Shown here: piece after piece, positions 31,276 to 42,264 of the stretch | How the letters are laid out: each line of letters begins with the position of its first letter | Position numbering within the stretch: position 1 is the stretch's first letter | Origin: Coenobita brevimanus | Lineage: Eukaryota; Arthropoda; Malacostraca; Decapoda; Coenobitidae | Direction of reading: 5' to 3' | Assembly: GCA_032717465.1 (NCBI GenBank) | Contig: CM064669.1 | Location: 48,375,343 to 48,439,342, forward strand | Length of the DNA stretch: 64,000 nt | Program-made: the position numbers and the translations under genes | Notes under the pieces: model-generated | The model's input: only the letters and a program-made list of their open reading frames with translations | The model's database searches: none | Told to the model about the DNA's origin: nothing

Positions 31276-32560
31276 AATACACCCCCCCGCGGAGTCCCCC
31301 TCGGAGTCCCTCCCTTTAGGACGGAGCCACGGCCCCACCCCCACCCCAGGAAGAGACCACTTAGGGGCAGGTGGAGAGAGCGCCAGGTCCGAGCAAGATG
31401 GGCCCAGGTATGCCACGGCCCTACGCCCCTCTTTCCCTCAACACGGCCAACGACAACTAGACAGTACCGGCAAACTACATCTCTGCAGGTCCAGCCCTCG
31501 CCAGGATCAGGGTGGGACTTGTCTACAGGCAGTCCCAAGCAGCACCGCGGTATTGGCCACTTTCCATACTGGGGAAGGATCGGCCACTGTACGACCTTCA
31601 GCTGTTGCCGCCTGCAGCACCGCGGTATCGGCCACTGTCCATACCCGGGAAGGAGCAGCCACTGTACGCCCTTCTGCTGCAGCCACACCTGGAACCAGCC
31701 CCGTGGTGGCGGCCACTGTACACACGTTGGCTGGCAAGCCAGGGAAAGGCAGAACCGCAACATCAGCTACTGTCCACAACGGGGAAGGAGCGGCCATTGT
31801 ACGCCCTTCATTTGCCTCCACCTCCTCCGTGAGCAACACCGTGGTATCGGCCACTGTCCATACCAGGGAAGGAGCAGCCACTGTACGCCCTTCTGCTGCT
31901 GCCCTCAGGGTCTGTGGAACCGCGACGTCAGCCACTGTCCACATCGGGGAAGGGTCGGCCACTGTACGCCCTTCGTCTGCAGTCCCTAGGGCTTCCCCGT
32001 TGGAGGAAGTCCCTGGCGCTGCCCTCCTACCACCCAGAGGCCACACGGGACGCCCTTCTCACTCTCCCCATGGGTGTGGCCCCCAAGAAGAGCTGCCGTT
32101 TGAGGAGTGGTGGCAGGGCCCGATCTCGGGAGAGGGAATCCACACCCTACGGGTTGCCCCTGGATGACGCCCAGCACTGACGGACGCCACCCGGAAGGGA
32201 TGCCGCAGACAACTCCCAACAGCAGTCCAGCCCAGTAGTGGCCGCAGCCCCCGGCCACCCAGGGACATCCCCAGGACCCTGGGACAGGAACTCCCAAGCC
32301 CTTCCTGCCGACGACCCTCCGCCCGGAGTAAACGACAGCAGGCGCGTCTTCTGGCCTTGTTTGGCCCCAGTCCCGAGGGCCACCTGCCAGGTCGAGGCCC
32401 CACTGAGAAAGGGCCTCCCTGCACCCCGGACCACGACCACACTCGGGCTGCTACTCCCCCTGTAGTAGTCCCCTGCCCCCTACGGGAAAGCACGCCCAAG
32501 GACCAGCCCTCTACACCCAGACGCCACCTCTGATTAACCCCAGGTTTCAGCAGCCCAAGA
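31276..32560 (+). repeat. GC-rich peptide-coding minisatellite, copy A
   Basis: A GC-rich (>60%) island in AT-rich DNA. Units of ~70-95 bp read 'atcggccactgtccatac(c)(c)gggaaggagcagccactgtacgcccttctgctgc'. Unit starts lie near 31550, 31627, 31710, 31766, 31846 and 31936. The left flank 'cgccaggatcagggtgggacttgtctacaggcagtcccaag' and right flank 'cccagaggcca..cgggacgccc..ctcactctcccca' recur around copy B at 34.3-35.0 kb. Confidence 0.85.
31553..32167 (+). CDS. ORF of ~204 codons with ATVHTGEG/ATVRPS repeats
   Basis: Open frame through the minisatellite and 200 bp beyond. The peptide repeats are SATVHTREGAATVRPSAA, ATSATVHNGEGAAIVRPS and TSATVHIGEGSATVRPSS; the tail contains ELPFEEWWQGPISGEG. 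The equivalent frame of copy B reads TVLIWEGTSPMLLS and VLVGEGTPTVLLSPTV, so GEG and TV spacing is kept in both copies although DNA units diverged. No domain is recognised and two other frames are also open. It may be a low-complexity product of a mobile element rather than a host protein. Confidence 0.3.
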   Translation: MATFHTGEGSATVRPSAVAACSTAVSATVHTREGAATVRPSAAATPGTSPVVAATVHTLAGKPGKGRTATSATVHNGEGAAIVRPSFASTSSVSNTVVSATVHTREGAATVRPSAAALRVCGTATSATVHIGEGSATVRPSSAVPRASPLEEVPGAALLPPRGHTGRPSHSPHGCGPQEELPFEEWWQGPISGEGIHTLRVAPG

Positions 32561-33067
32561 AGCCCACTGGTGTAATATCAGTGACACCAAAAAGAACAGG
32601 GACTGACAGTGTGTGTTATATGTTATATTCATATCTGTGATATATTGATAACGGGCAGTGATCATGCTCACCATAGTGGCACCCTTAATGTACAGTGAGA
32701 ATTACCTAAGTCTGGAACTAATGAGTGGTACGCTAGGACTGTAAGGAAAAGAGTACATAGACTGTGCCTATCACCCCTGTGTACTATTAGTGAATATTGA
32801 GGCCAATGGTGATTACATTGTATGTATGGTGTGCAGTAATTATTTTGTATTAAAGCCCAATGCTGTCCCTATGTCTTGCATTGTAAACAGTTTTATGTAT
32901 ATTGTAAGGAAGTCAAATTAAGGCAATATATGTGTAAGGGTGGTCTGCTGGGTTTTTGTGTCCTGTTCCTCTAATAGTGTGTTCTAGTTCCAGTCTCGAA
33001 AGAGGACCCCACTCCATAGCTAGCGTTCTCAGGATGAGAAGTTGACCTAAAAACACCTAGCATAACA
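32561..33067. other. 3' portion of the copy-A element, non-coding
   Basis: AT-normal sequence after the GC-rich island. It contains 'tattaaagcccaatgctgtccctatgtcttgcattgtaaacag', which looks like a transcript end. It stops at a (TATC)n(TA)n microsatellite at 33068. Together, 31.27-33.07 kb may be one ~1.8-kb unit bordered by GATA/TATC repeats. Confidence 0.4.
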
Positions 33068-33077
33068 TATCTATCTA

Positions 33078-33127
<50 letters not shown>

Positions 33128-33136
33128 TATATATAC
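33068..33136. repeat. (TATC)n(TA)n microsatellite
   Basis: Three to four TATC units followed by ~50 bp of TA. The pogo/Tigger relic begins directly after it. Confidence 0.95.
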
Positions 33137-33139
33137 ACA

Positions 33140-34187
33140 CAGTACCATCGTGTCCAACACGCGTTTGTCCAGCATGATTTGCGTCCAGCACGGCAAGCAA
33201 AAAATTAGCATGATTTAATATGATTTAATTACTGTAACACAGGTGTGTTAGCATAACACGGACGGAGCTCCGAGAAGAGGGCAATATCTGCAGAGTTCGC
33301 CTCTAGCACGATCACCCCCAGTCCAACACGGTCATACTGGACGTTCCCGTGACTGCTGACAGCCATTCAAAACTTCCGATCAAGTAGCTTCCCCTGCCTG
33401 CTATCGTGACGTGATCGTGATGTCGCCCAATTAAAAATGCTTCTGCTCTCACGTGATGTTTTGTTTAAATTTCTACCACCACAGCGCCACTCAGTCGCAT
33501 AATTCACATTGGATGGTGCTTTTTTCTTTCTGCATTTTCTGCCCTTGCTACTACATTTTACCCTGCTCATGATGCCTAGGAAGCCTTCTGAGAACCCCAA
33601 GAAGCGACGGCACCTCCCTCAGGCCACCAAGCTAGAAATCATCGAGAGAAAGAAGAAAGGGGAGAGGAATGTGGACATTGCCAAGGCCTATGACATGAAT
33701 GAAGCCTGTGTGAGGACCATAATAAAAAAACCAAGACAAAGAAGAAAGAAGAGTGCTAGGACAGGCAGAAGCAGGACCTTCCATGGATGTGGACGAGGAT
33801 AGTGATTCTGAGTGTGATGTCGAAGGATTTATGAGGGAGGTTGAGGAGGAGTAGCAGCCATTACCCGCTAGTGATGCCAGCAGCCATCCTCTTGGAACCC
33901 AGTAGGACTACCTACAGCCTTCAATACCACCTTCCGTTCCCAGCAAGCCCACCAACACTATCCTGAAAGGTTAGCTATCATTCATAGTACAGTATCATTC
34001 ATTATAATTACAGTAGTACCAGTATATGTATAGGTTTATGGTAGGTACCGGTATTTTGGGTGAATTATCCTAGGGTTGCTGACATAATTCATTTTCCCCC
34101 ATGCGCTCTGTTGTTAGTCCAACATGTTTTTGGTCCAACATGGGACCCGTGCATGACAATATTACCGTGTTGGACGCGAGGGTACTG
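33140..34187 (+). mobile_element. pogo/Tigger-like DNA transposon, internally deleted (1.05 kb)
   Basis: Terminal inverted repeats: left CAGTACCATCGTGTCCAACACG, right (reverse complement) CAGTACCCTCGCGTCCAACACG, which is 20 of 22 identical. Related 'gtccaacatg/gtccagcac' blocks occur subterminally. It sits between TA/CA and TG/TA microsatellites, as expected for a TA-inserting element; the immediate TA pair has been blurred. The single recognisable frame is an N-terminal HTH, with a short acidic C-terminal piece. The catalytic DDE core is missing. Confidence 0.88.
33572..33860 (+). pseudogene. pogo/Tigger transposase, N-terminal HTH plus acidic tail
   Basis: The start MPRKPSENPKKRRHLPQATK is followed by LEIIERKKKGERNVDIAKAY and DMNEACVRTIIKK, the CENP-B-type N-terminal helix-turn-helix that binds the terminal repeats. 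A frameshift after this motif leads to GPSMDVDEDSDSECDV and a stop at 33852, resembling the acidic C-terminal end of Tigger transposases. The roughly 400 codons between, including the DDE triad, are deleted. CRE-like gtgacgtgatcgtgatgtc and a CATTGG lie upstream (33406-33515). Confidence 0.85.
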
Positions 34188-34203
34188 TGTATGTGTGTGT
34201 GTA

Positions 34204-34276
<73 letters not shown>

Positions 34277-34305
34277 ATCTATCTATATATATATATATAT
34301 ATTGA
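34186..34305. repeat. (TG)n(TA)n(TATC)n compound microsatellite
   Basis: tgtgtatgtgtg runs, then TA, then tctatctatctata, then TA again. It is the mirror of the 33.07-kb tract and forms the left border of minisatellite copy B. Confidence 0.95.
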
Positions 34306-35055
34306 AATACCAAGGGGAGACCACAGAGAGGCGTGACAAGAGCCCGAGGAGGGTGGGAGGTACGTCACCCTGCTGCATTACTCTTTACCAGGACCAACGC
34401 TCACCAGGATCGGGATTGGACTTGTGTAACAACAGTCCCAAGAACGACCGCGAAGACGCCCAATGTGCTCATCGGGGAAAGGACACTCGCCATGCTCCTT
34501 TCACTTACTGCCCCCTGTAGGACCGCGATGATGCCCATCGTGCTCGTTGGGGAAGGGACGCCCACCGTGCTCCTTTCACCTACAGTCCCAAGCAGGACCA
34601 CGACGCCCCCCACCGTGCTTATCTGGGAGGGAACGTCCCCCATGCTTCTCTAACCTGCAGCCCCTGCTGGGAGCAGGACCATGGCAACGCCCACCGTGCT
34701 CGATGAGGAGAGGACCGCTCACTGTGCTCCTCTCACCTGCAATCCCAGGACATAGCAGAACCATGGCGGCACCCACTATGCCCACCGGGGAGGGAATGCC
34801 CACCGTGCTTCCCTCATATGTAGTCCCTACTGGGACCAGGACTGCCGTGATGCCCGCCATGCCTGCTGAGGAGGGAACGCCCACCGTGCTTCCCTAGTCT
34901 GCTACCCCTGCGGCACCCACCAAGGGCAACACCCCTTGCTCGCCTCACTCCTCCAGAGGCCGAGCAGGACACCCCTCCCACTCTCCCCACACCCAAAGGG
35001 ATGGAGCTAGCTCCCTAGCGGAGTTGCTGCTGGAGAGGGTCTGGAGTGGCCCCAC
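34306..35055 (+). repeat. GC-rich peptide-coding minisatellite, copy B
   Basis: Homologous to copy A: left flank 'accaggatcgggattggacttgtgtaacaacagtcccaag', right flank 'ccagaggccgagcaggacacccctcccactctcccca'. The ~75-85-bp units read 'gaccgcgatgatgcccatcgtgctcgttggggaagggacgcccaccgtgctcctttcacctacagtccc'. About six units run between 34430 and 34895. The plus frame is open in two overlapping pieces (34333-34653 and 34547-34897) with GEGTPTVLLSP-type peptides. Confidence 0.8.
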
Positions 35056-36745
35056 AGTGAGTCTGGGGGTACGCTCACTACAGCCAGAGCCCCTAGAAAG
35101 GCCATGAGGAGAAACAAGATATAAGGCAGGGAAGAAGGTGGCGGATGCACATGACGGTCAGGGCAAGAATATCCGTGAGGCATAGGGAGATCTAGGACTG
35201 AAGGAATAGGAAAAGAGAAAGAAGAAACAGAAGTCACAGCAGGGAAGAGACAGAGAGAGTTGGGGGTAGTGGGAGGTATAGGTGGGGATGGAGGAACAGG
35301 AGAAGTGGGGAGAGAGGAAGGAGGTGGATGTATGTCCACAGAGGCAACAGAGGGCATGGAGGGAGTGCGGCAAATGTAGGAGACAGTATCATGAATTGTC
35401 TCTGTGTCCGAGTGAGAAGAGATGGGTTGGGTGGAGACTGTCGAGATGACCAGAGGGCACTGACAGATGGACAAAGGGGAGGACGTGGTAGGGGATGGGG
35501 AAGTTGAGCATGAAAGACGTTTGGAAGGTTGGAGAGAAGATGAGGAGGAGAGACCAGGGATTTGAGATGAGGAGGAAGCGTGAACACGTGGATATTTGCC
35601 TACAGGAAGAGAACAGGATGGAGGAGGACTGAGAGCCTGCAGAGTAAGAAGGAGGCGGGGGGAAAGAAACGAGGAACAAAGGAGGGAAGGAGAAGAATCA
35701 GGAAGAGAAGCAAGAGCAGAGAAAGAATTAAAGACAGGGACAGAGGCTAAGACTTAAGAAAGGGCAGAGGATGGAGACTGAGGGAAACGATGAAGGGACA
35801 GAAAAGTCTTGGACAAAAAAGGATGAGAGAGGGAGGGTGGAAGGAGAAGATGAAGTGGAGGGGACGGCAGGAGAGGGAGAGGGCAGGACTTCAGAGTCAA
35901 GAGACAATAGACATATGAGCGACAGGGTGAGAGATTCGTACACACTGCGAAGAAGAATCGGAGATGGAAATACCACGAAGACGAACCTCATGACAGGCTT
36001 CACATAAGGAAAGTCCTAGCTGACCTCGCATTTTGCCAACCTCAGATTCAAAACGGAAGGCTGAGTATCTCTTATACAAAGCCAAGTGCAGTTCACGGCA
36101 ATTAGGACAGCACCAGGTAGCAGTGGAACATGCATCCCTGGCATGACCAACCTGACCACACAGGAGGCAAGTGAGAGCAGACTTGCAAAACTTTGCAGGA
36201 TGCCCAAAACGCCAACATGACTGACACTGGCATGGCAGAGGAAAATGTTCTTGCACAGGAAGACGGATACCTCCGATGTTAACATGAGTGGGGAGTGTGC
36301 GACTGCCAAAGAGTATGCAGGCTATTTTTGCCGACCGTTTACGATGAGCAGTCACAGGGAATGTGAAGCACAAAACAGAGATGTTAGAATGAAGTTGGAG
36401 CTCCAGGATGGTTTGAATATCAGTGTTATATTCAGAAAATGGACGGTCACCAAACTTACTTTCAAGAGAGACCAAGATTGAACTGTAGCTGGAACTGAGA
36501 TGGACATCCCTCTCTGCAGGGACAGAAGCCCCCCCAAAATCCGAGAGACTCGCCAAGAGAACTATCTGATCCACAGATTGAACCATAACCTGTCAAGGGC
36601 CATCATACAGGGAGTGGAAAGAAATGTCCTGGCCTACATGAGAGAACAGACATAGATGAAATTTCAGGCCACCACTGGCAACAGCAGCGGAGGCAGGAAC
36701 ATTAAAAAATTTCAACCATGTAGGCGGACTAAAGAGGTATATACA
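35056..36745 (-). mobile_element. jockey/I-type LINE ORF1 region (minus), truncated
   Basis: A minus-strand gag-like ORF1 with zinc knuckles followed by a Ser/Pro-rich low-complexity C-terminus. It is cut at the 5' side next to a SINE-like repeat (36755) and at the 3' side by minisatellite copy B. No endonuclease or RT from this element is in the window. Confidence 0.75.
35440..36745 (-). pseudogene. gag-like ORF1 with three CCHC-type zinc knuckles
   Basis: N-terminal part: WLKFFNVPASAAVASGG (about 36730), one in-frame stop near 36595, then FGDRPFSEYNTDIQTIL. A core 'LPTHVNIGGIRLPVQEHFPL' precedes the knuckles CQSCWRFGHPAKFC, CLLCGQVGHARDAC and CCPNCRELHLALYKR. The order of two CCHC knuckles and a third CPxC-x-x-x-H box is standard in jockey/R1/I-clade ORF1 proteins, which package LINE RNA. 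After ISDSSSQ the frame shifts and becomes Ser/Pro-rich (SPSPAVPSTSSSPST). Several breaks make it non-functional. Confidence 0.82.
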
Positions 36746-36751
36746 GTACAC

Positions 36752-37030
36752 ATAACATCATCTAATCCTGTGTTGCCCCACAAGAAGCGTAGCAGCCCAG
36801 CGCTAGCCAAGTTGGTTTAAGACGAGTGACCACCCTCACTCATCCCTGAGTGGCATTACATGCGCAACAAACTCCAACCATCCCTTGGATATAAACCTGC
36901 ACCAGCTTAATCTGACTGGAGCACCTTAATTACCCACGAAACCGCCAGGTGCCATAATTTGGTTACTGTATTTGGTTACCACCCAGTGTAGTAAATGGTT
37001 TCCTGGTGTACAGGAAACCATTTGGCTTGT
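36752..37030 (-). mobile_element. tRNA-like SINE-family repeat, copy 2 (minus)
   Basis: On the minus strand, 'ggtggttaccaaat...GGCGGTTTCGTGGGTAATTAAGGTGC' carries a weak A box, followed ~35 bp later by a B-box-like GGTTTATATCC. The body ends 'gctgctacgcttcttgtggggcaacacaggattagatgatg'. It is about 80% identical to 42265-42545. Confidence 0.65.
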
Positions 37031-37964
37031 CACTCAGTGTAGTCACCCATTGACAGAAGGATGAGGAAAGAATGAAGGAAAGAAGAGGAGGAAAGAAAGA
37101 AGGAAAGAAGAAGAGGAAAGAAAAAAGGACAGAAGAAGAGGAAAGAAAGAAGGAAGGAAAGACATAAGAGGATGGATGGAATGAAAGAAGAAAGAGATGA
37201 AAGGGCAGCCACCCAAGAGCAGCACTACACTGAGTGAGTGGATGGTGAGTGCCCCCACCTACCACAATACAATTAAAGAGGCCAGGTAGGGTAACAATGG
37301 AGGGATGTGGATGACAAGAGGAAGACACTGAGATGGTGTGGGAAACAGAGGGACAGGTTTGAACAGAAAAGGTAGCCATATGAGTGATGATTAACTTCAC
37401 TCATCCCCCCTCCATCTACCACGGAGTCCAAGAAGGTGAGATCAGATGCCAGCGATGATACCACTAGCAACCCCATAGGTAAGGACTGAGTATAAGCAGG
37501 TAACCACCAGCAGACCCAGACAAGGGTGACTCCAGGATGACAGGAGCCATCGTGTCCCCCAGTGCATGCTTGACCCTCTAGCCAAGGCAACGCATGACCA
37601 GCTAATTGACCTGGCTGGGCCTCACCAGATCGCCTGTCTAGCCAGAATAAAGGACAAAAGAGGTGTATTGCTAGCTGCAAGGCGCACCGTGTGGCATCGC
37701 TCAACCTCTAGGACTTCCATCTCCCATATTACAGGACGCTACACACGGAAAACACGTGGGGGAGGGGGGAAAAAAAAGGATAAAAAACAGGCAGGGATGA
37801 GCAACATCACCAGCAGGCCTCCTCTACCAGCGATGCAGGGGGGGTGCTTAGTCTACAAGGCTGACAAATGCCAAACCCTATGAAGTTAGGCACACCACCA
37901 GAGAAGGTGGCACTGTCAGCCTTGCTTGAGGCACCGCCACCATGTCAAGGTGACCCCGCTCAGC
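37031..37964. repeat. Purine-rich tract and spacer of a direct repeat
   Basis: 'aggaaagaagaggaaagaaaga' repeats at 37060-37190 give Ser/Phe-rich artefact frames on the minus strand. The rest (37260-37960) includes an open plus-strand stretch at 37566 (THDQLIDLAGPHQIACLARI) with no recognised family; it may be a LINE piece. Confidence 0.5.
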
Positions 37965-38235
37965 GGGGTACCACCCAGCGTTGTAAATGGTCTCCTGACT
38001 TCCAGAAAACCATTAGGCTTGCCACTCAATGTAATGCCACCACAGGGAGAAAGATTAATAAAAAATGACAAAAAAGACTGAAAAAACAGGAAGAGAGAAC
38101 TGGAAAGATTGAAGAAATAGGAAAAGAGGAGGGCAGACACAGAAAAAATAACAATAAAGGCAAAGGAAGAAGTAGGCAACACTACATCAAGTGAGTGGAT
38201 GATAGTCGCCACCACCTACCACCATACAAATGAAA
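37965..38235 (-). repeat. Second copy of a ~270-bp unit also at 36965-37270
   Basis: Shared blocks: 'ggtaccacccagcgttgtaaatggtctcctgacttccagaaaaccattaggcttgccactcaatgtaatg' against 'ggttaccacccagtgtagtaaatggtttcctggtgtacaggaaaccatttggcttgtcactcagtgtagt'. Each is followed by a purine-rich stretch and by 'actacatcaagtgagtggatgatagt'/'actacactgagtgagtggatggtgagt'. Copies are ~1.0 kb apart in the same orientation. Confidence 0.8.
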
Positions 38236-39129
38236 CTAATACTATTAATGTCGATTTTAACTTAAAGTTGCGACTCACATCAGGTTAACAAGATTCTTAG
38301 TACAGTAATTATTTTATTTTTTAATGTAGCCTATATATTCCCTACAAACATAATAAACTTCATATGGCAAAAGTATCTCACATCAACACATTCTCTCCCC
38401 TTTATTTTATAGAGGAGTTACCAAAAAAGACACATTAATATATATATCAATACATTAATACTTTCATATATACATACTGAAGCTTTAAACAATCCACTGA
38501 CAAACTGTAAATACAACAGTGTGTTAAACAAAGGGATCTTCCACTTACAACTAAGCTGAGATAAGTGCCCACAATATGCATGTTCTGAGACACACATCAG
38601 TAGCTAAATGACAGGAAGCAAGCACTGAAAAATTTTTCAAATAAAGAAATTGTACTGTGGTAATTAGTCATACAGTATTTTGTTTTATACATTCTTAACA
38701 ATACAATTCTTACCATTATACGTTAACACTAGAGTTTCTGGGATATTAAAGCACTACTCTCGAAGCTTCTGGACGTTAGACTGTAAATATCATACTGTAC
38801 TGTGAAGTTAAGGAATATACAAAGTCACATGTACATTGAAGATAACTGGATATGTCTGTATTATAATTACATTGTTGGCTCATAAAGCACTCCTTTGCTT
38901 TCCATCTTACTTGTCCTAGAAAAATACTAACTTACAATAACTTTTACAGTGACACACACATCCTCCAATACTGTAAAACATCAACATTAGATAACCTTAA
39001 AAGCACCAGTACCTTTATCATATAATGAGTGCCATTACAGAAGAAGCTCTGACAAGCAGTCATTTCCTTACAAAGAGCCCATAAAATATATTGTGCAACA
39101 GAGCAGCACCACACACCTTCCTACTGTCC

Positions 39130-39133
<4 letters not shown>
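38236..39133. other. No gene recognised
   Basis: AT-rich, many 'tacagta' words. No exon or element was identified. Confidence 0.45.
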
Positions 39134-39174
<41 letters not shown>

Positions 39175-39356
39175 CCTTGTCCCCTTTTTTTGATAAGGAC
39201 TAAGATGTTGCCCCTGGGTAGATGACTTAGGTTTGGAGCATGTAGCACTTTAGGACCGGATGCCTTTCCTGATATCTACCAATGACCCTTGGGTGGACTC
39301 AAACCTCTGACCCTTCGGCCAGAGTAGAGCACTCTAATCCGCTGAGCCATGGATGC
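39134..39356 (-). mobile_element. tRNA-derived SINE with poly(A) tail (minus)
   Basis: The minus strand begins AGCATCCATGGCTCAGCGGATTAGAGTGC (A box TGGCTCAGCGG), then CTCTACTCTGGCCGAAGGGTCAGAGG, then the B box GGTTTGAGTCC, i.e. a complete tRNA-like head. A ~110-bp body ('ggaaaggcatccggtcctaaagtgctacatg') ends in A-rich sequence and a 37-nt poly(A) (poly-T on plus, 39134-39170). A clear TSD was not seen. It is a different family from the SINE at 21.7 kb, although both heads contain 'GCTCTA..CCGAAGGG'-like anticodon arms. Confidence 0.85.
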
Positions 39357-39946
39357 TATATACTGCATACAGAACTGTATAATGTTATTTTTAGATACAC
39401 TTGAACTTCTCCATAAAATGCATATTTCATCTTCATATATGACATAAGCCTCCCCAATAACTCTGTGTAACCTCAATGACTGATCTTCAACACAATATTT
39501 GGCGAATGTTACTTTTTTAATGAAATCTTGTATTTATTTTGAGACTGATTTTTACTTTCAATTATGCACATACATATAAAACCAAACTCAAGGCTCCATT
39601 TTTAGGAGAGAGAATCAAAGCATGGTATATTTTCTCACAAGCATCATTAAAAATAAGGAAATGTTAACCAAACAAAATATGGAAATATTAACCAAACAGT
39701 TGTAACACCAGTTGAAATGATGTACAAGCCATGTATAAACTTTAGGTTACAAAGAAAACACAATAATCATATTCTTCCCTTGTAAAGTGACACGAAATGG
39801 GAGGGTGAGGTGCTGCTCATATCACTGATGATGACATCTCTATAGAGTATTGTAAACTTGGTCTTACATATACGGATCTACATTACTGGAGGGTAGATAT
39901 GACTGTACTGAGAATTTAAATATGAGTGCATATATATGTATAATAT

Positions 39947-40012
<66 letters not shown>

Positions 40013-40238
40013 GTATTTATATGATAGGCACATATTAGGCCAGAGGACTAAGAACATGCTACAGTATTCACAGTATAATCTGCTTCTGTATTACATATAT
40101 ATCAATTCATAGTGTACAATATTTAAATATTCATAATAACACACAAGCAGCACAGAACACTCATTTGACAGTAATATCTGAAAAAGAAAAAAAAAGTATG
40201 AAATGGACGAGACATCATCACTGTGTCCTTGTTGTTCC
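39357..40238. other. No gene recognised; (TA)n at 39955-40009
   Basis: AT-rich sequence with one TA microsatellite. It could be 3'UTR or intron of a minus-strand gene. Confidence 0.5.
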
Positions 40239-40291
40239 CTAGCCCTCGGTGCTGTCTCTCTTGCTCTTCTGTTTATGCTCTGTCATGGTTA
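40239..40291 (-). CDS. Candidate terminal host exon (minus)
   Basis: Minus strand: a good pyrimidine tract and acceptor (ttctcttattctgttggctgtctag|TA) lead into ACC ATG ACA..., reading TMTEHKQKSKRDSTEG and a stop at 40239-40241. Entry phase (one base needed) matches the donor phase of exon 63732-63610. It could be an alternative last exon of that gene or chance. It is too short for certainty. Confidence 0.22.
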
Positions 40292-42083
40292 CTAGACAGC
40301 CAACAGAATAAGAGAACAGACAACTTGATTATTTTGGTTCTAGTCACCCAGTGATTTGAGGCAAATGCTACAAGAATTTAAACTCATGGGTGTAATGATA
40401 AGTTAGGTTATACTGGTGTTCATTATGTTTATATCTGTCTAAGGAACAACCAAATATTCAGTGTAAGTTTTGAGAAGTTGGGTGTACACAATACTGCCCT
40501 CAACATTCATTCAATCTGTCACCCTTCAAAGTTTCTATCATGGTCTCTGGTGCTCATATCTCTTGCAATCAATATTCTTAAAAGTCTATACCGTAATGCA
40601 ATACTTGTCAGCATAAATGTTTCATAGTTCTGTAGCTCACATTGTGAAGAATTTTACAGCATGCTCAAAATACTTACATTACAATTGGTAAGAGTAGGAT
40701 GTTTGGAATACAATAAAATCATCATAAACTGCCATACTTCCTTTTAAGGATGCCCAATATTTGGGGTTGGCAGGGATCAGTAATACTGTAGCCTAACTGT
40801 TTAATACTCCGATGTTCTCAATTACTCTTCCCCGAATACTTTGCATTTTAATTTGTGATACAAAATTCTACTGTATTTGTTGAACACTTTACCCTATGTG
40901 TATTAGTGCACAAGGAAAGTTTCTGACTTCTCATTTAAAAAATAAAATAAATTAACTATTGCTGCAACACTGTACTGTTTCAATACATCTTTCACTGAAA
41001 TAACAGCTTTATCAACTGAACCCAATTTCCACATTTACATAGGGTGGGGGTATCCAAACCATGACTCTGAAGTTAAATGGGACATGGAATGGAGGAAAGA
41101 TAATGTCATACACACAGCTCACTCCATTGCAGGTACAGGAGTAACTGCAGCACAACTGCTGAGTGGCAGAGTTGCCACATCCATATATCAATACAAAATG
41201 AAAGTTTCCATTCCTTCCCCTTTTAATTATCTTTTGACATGTATGGAAGAAATGGATCGTGAAGTTTCTGCCCTGTCTCTACGGGTAAAAATCACTGAAA
41301 CTGTTTCTTACAATAATGAAGTACAGTACTTGTGTATCACCAAGTACTGTATACAGTAATTCAGAGTACAACAGAAGCATCAATTAATCTTCCAAACTGA
41401 CTTACCATATGATGCTGTACTACATTAATGCCATGTGAAAAAAATGCAATACAAAAAATAAGCACTGCTGCACATACATAAACTCGGGCTATAGATTAAA
41501 AAAGTGCAAGAATATTGAAAAACTTATTCCAGATGTGCTTAGCTCTTCGGCCAAGGTGTGATAGCTTCATGAGCACCCCTTGTCCGATTCTTTCAGCAAA
41601 CACTAGTCGACAAATAATTTCTTAACCATGCATTTTTGCGCGATAACCGCTTACGCTCGACTGATACCTAACCACAATTAAGTCTCCAAGCGTTAAGAGT
41701 CTTGAAGTACTGCTGTCATATTTCATTTGGGTTCATCATAATTTCACAGGAGTATACAAGAACTATTATACTGCATTGTATATCTTGCCAAAACCTAAAC
41801 AAAGTTGGAAACATTAACCAAGTTGTATGCCAAACATGCTATGATAGTCTGGCTTATATATATACAAACCCAAATAACATTTTTGTTTTTTTGTTTTTTT
41901 TGCTTAATGCACATCAAGAACACTGCATATCACAAGAGGTAAAGAAATAAAAATTTAACCAAAATTTCATCCTACACTATCTAGCACTGGACAGCATTCA
42001 TGCACTATGGGAAGCAAGTTACTTTATTATTATTTGCTACTCAAACTAGTTTTCACATGAGAAATTACAAGACTTCCATATAT
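40292..42083. other. No gene recognised
   Basis: AT-rich unique DNA. The open stretch at 41084-41359 (plus) has no domain or splice support. Confidence 0.45.
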
Positions 42084-42264
42084 TTAACCTCTTTGGTGCC
42101 AAACATACACCAACTGGGATGTATCCTAAATATCGTATTTTCAGTTTTTGCTGAGACTATATTATGCATGATAATTGTGTGTTTTACCCATACCTCATTT
42201 ATAATAACATTATTTATGAAATCAGTATATAACTGTTCATGGAGAACCAGCAAAATAATAATAA

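Noticed and set aside
31507..32046. Minus-strand frame with GRTVAAPS...WTVAD repeats through minisatellite copy A
   Set aside because: Open too, but the plus frame is the one whose peptide rhythm is also kept in copy B; with three open frames neither is secure, so only the plus frame is listed, at low confidence.
36963..37400. Ser/Phe-rich minus-strand frame resembling a membrane protein
   Set aside because: It is the reverse complement of an AGGAAAGA purine repeat; hydrophobicity arises from TTC/CTT codons.
39285..39356. Genuine tRNA gene on the minus strand
   Set aside because: A tRNA-like head is directly followed by a body and a 37-nt poly(A), i.e. a SINE.
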